This document shows positions 62,792 to 64,000 of a DNA stretch of 64,000 nt, one piece after another (the first letter of the stretch is position 1; each line of letters begins with the position of its first letter). Below the pieces are notes generated by a model, which was given only the letters and a program-made list of their open reading frames with translations, did not search any database and was not told where the DNA came from. Location of the stretch: the NCBI RefSeq assembly GCF_045862395.1, contig NZ_AP023087.1, positions 1,798,001-1,862,000 on the forward strand, given 5' to 3'. The stretch is from Marinicellulosiphila megalodicopiae (lineage in GTDB: Bacteria; Pseudomonadota; Gammaproteobacteria; Pseudomonadales; Natronospirillaceae). The translations under genes and the position numbers were made by a program.

Positions 62792-63214
62792 ATGGAAATT
62801 AAATCAGAATTGTTCAACATGGGTATGCAAATGAGCACAGAATTATGGTCACTCATTTATATGGGAGTATTTTTATTAGCGCTAGGATTATTGCCATTAA
62901 TTGCTAAGTTTATTCAAAATGGACTTGGTAAAATCATTACTCGAAAAGATTTACCAGCCTTAGAAGGTTGGGGCGACAGAGCTGAACGCTCAGTTCGTAA
63001 CCTTTATGAAAGCTTACCTTTATTTACAATACTTGCCTTAATTGTTCATTTTCAAAATTACTCAAATGAAACAACCGCAATGGGTGCAATTGTTTTTTGT
63101 GTGAGTCGCACGCTGCATCCTGCTACTTATATCTTCAATCTATATCCTTTAAGAACATTAACGTATGTTACTGCGATTGTTGGAATGGGGATGATGGGGT
63201 CGGTATTTTTCTAA
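62792..63214 (+). CDS. MAPEG-family membrane protein
   Basis: The 140-residue protein has four predicted membrane helices and the MAPEG pattern: DLPALEGWGDRAERSVRNLYESLPLFTILALIVHF, followed by FCVSRTLHPATYIFNLYPLRTLTYVTAIVGM. MAPEG relatives are glutathione transferases or peroxidases, but bacterial members such as this are mostly uncharacterised. It stands alone. Confidence 0.9.
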   Translation: MEIKSELFNMGMQMSTELWSLIYMGVFLLALGLLPLIAKFIQNGLGKIITRKDLPALEGWGDRAERSVRNLYESLPLFTILALIVHFQNYSNETTAMGAIVFCVSRTLHPATYIFNLYPLRTLTYVTAIVGMGMMGSVFF

Positions 63215-63231
63215 ATTGTACTGATTAATAA

Positions 63232-63275
63232 GCCAAGCCAGAAGTTTAACTCTGGCTTGGCGAATGTTTTTGATT
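63232..63275 (+). terminator. Terminator after the MAPEG gene
   Basis: A perfect 11-bp stem (gccaagccaga at 63232-63242; complement at 63251-63261) with an 8-nt loop is followed by GAATGTTTTTGATTT. The rest of the 335-bp gap before maeB (63276-63549) shows no gene; it holds AT-rich DNA that must include the maeB promoter, which I cannot place with confidence. Confidence 0.65.
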
Positions 63276-63549
63276 TCTTGGGACTATTCATTTTAATAAA
63301 CTTTTAAGCCTCTAAACCCCTTCTTTTTAAATTCACTCTAAATAAATACAGTCAAATTTGATTAGAATATTTCTATTGTTAAAGCTATGTTCTACGCTTG
63401 GTGGAGCTGTAAATTCTATGTTAAAAAGTAGAAAACAAAACCAGTTAAAAAAAAACATATTTTTAAGGGCGTGGTCTGTAATTATTTGTTATTATCTCGC
63501 CACTTTAAAATTGCCGCTGTGGCTCATTTCTTAATTGATGGGAATCATT

Positions 63550-64000
63550 ATGTCTAACGATTTAAAACAAGATGCGCTGGATTACCATGCGTACCCAACA
63601 CCAGGTAAGTTATCAATTGAATTATCAACTGATGCGTTAACTGCTCGTGATTTAGCATTAGCTTATAGCCCAGGTGTCGCTGAGCCAGTAAAAGCGATTG
63701 CTGAGAATCCAGAAGATGCATACAAATATACGATGAAAGGCAATTTGGTTGCGGTTATTTCTAACGGTACTGCTATTTTAGGTTTAGGTAACTTAGGTGC
63801 ATTGGCCTCTAAGCCTGTAATGGAAGGTAAAGGTTTATTATTTAAACGTTTTGCTAACGTGGATTCAATTGATATCGAAGTGGATACAACTGACGTTGAC
63901 GATTTTGTAAAAACTGTTGAAAACATCGCCGAAACATTTGGCGGCATTAACTTAGAAGATATCAAAGCACCTGAGTGTTTTGAAATTGAAAAGCAGTTAA
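63550..64000 (+). CDS. maeB: NADP-dependent malic enzyme, N-terminal part (3' end outside window)
   Basis: From the ATG at 63550 (GGGAA 8 nt upstream) the frame is open to the window end, 150 codons. It begins MSNDLKQDALDYHAYPTPGKLSIELS and continues with DLALAYSPGVAEPVKAI, MKGNLVAVISNGTAILGLGNLGALASKPVMEGK and FANVDSIDIEVDTTD. This is the MaeB-type malic enzyme, which in most Gammaproteobacteria carries a C-terminal phosphotransacetylase-like domain that is not in the window. It decarboxylates malate to pyruvate and NADPH. Confidence 0.95.
   Translation, partial: MSNDLKQDALDYHAYPTPGKLSIELSTDALTARDLALAYSPGVAEPVKAIAENPEDAYKYTMKGNLVAVISNGTAILGLGNLGALASKPVMEGKGLLFKRFANVDSIDIEVDTTDVDDFVKTVENIAETFGGINLEDIKAPECFEIEKQL

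Overview
The window is a 64 kb AT-rich stretch of a gammaproteobacterial chromosome, densely coded, with no rRNA, tRNA, CRISPR array, transposase or phage genes visible. The order of the conserved blocks (xseA-guaB-guaA-tadA; rpsP-rimM-trmD-rplS-dsbC-hom-thrC; smpB opposite ratA-rnfH; cysM-rlmD-relA-mazG; rsmI opposite lpoA-yraN-SIS-BON) is the one known from Pseudomonas and the old Oceanospirillales. A marine or aquatic member of that group is therefore my best guess; this is inference from synteny, and I cannot name a genus.

Layout. 1-4.5 kb: the end of a LysR regulator and a huge lipoprotein with ten PKD-like repeats. 4.5-9.5 kb: uvrA with an SOS box, a dead DHCW-motif cupin gene, an EamA transporter and a secreted fasciclin protein. 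9.9-17.8 kb: xseA, guaB, guaA, tadA, a small lipoprotein, zapE, trhO. 18-24 kb: the ribosomal/tRNA operon rpsP-rimM-trmD-rplS, then dsbC, hom and thrC. 24-36 kb: accessory and small housekeeping genes (VTT membrane protein, fatty-acid hydroxylase, trypsin-like protease, MocR/PhzF pair, rlmG-trmA, holC, nudix, DUF4062 + XRE pair, glutaredoxin-like, tusA). 35-39.5 kb: an alpha/beta-hydrolase-fold gene coupled to oxyR, and a multidomain PL1 pectate lyase lipoprotein. 39.6-42.4 kb: smpB, a sodium symporter, ratA, rnfH. 42.4-47.2 kb: the most unusual locus, a two-component system enclosing a TPR/beta-barrel outer-membrane protein and a small exported protein, with a second small exported protein upstream. 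47.7-64 kb: a split methyltransferase, cysM, rlmD, relA, mazG, a lipase, hemJ, rsmI, lpoA, yraN, a SIS protein, a BON lipoprotein, the DUF2868/DUF3482 pair, a MAPEG protein and the start of a malic enzyme gene.

How the genes work together. Most of the window is core metabolism: purine synthesis (guaBA), aspartate-family amino acids (hom, thrC), cysteine (cysM), stringent response (relA), tRNA and rRNA modification (tadA, trhO, trmD, trmA, rlmD, rlmG, rsmI) and envelope maintenance (lpoA, BON protein). The PKD lipoprotein and the PKD-CBM-pectate lyase suggest surface-attached use of plant or algal polysaccharide.

Main things worth a second look: (1) the 42.4-47.2 kb locus, where two otherwise unrelated small exported proteins share a DDWGQW motif just after their signal peptides and sit with a Slam/DUF560-like TPR-barrel and an RstAB-like two-component system; (2) several fresh gene lesions: two nonsense codons plus a 9-bp repeat expansion in the cupin, a 25-bp tandem duplication that swaps the C-terminus of the sodium symporter, and a 7-G tract that splits a methyltransferase; (3) a two-copy intergenic hairpin element whose outer arms differ in sequence but stay self-complementary; (4) a MocR regulator without its PLP lysine, divergent from a PhzF protein with altered motifs; (5) a hydrolase-fold protein with Gly at the nucleophile position, translationally coupled to oxyR.
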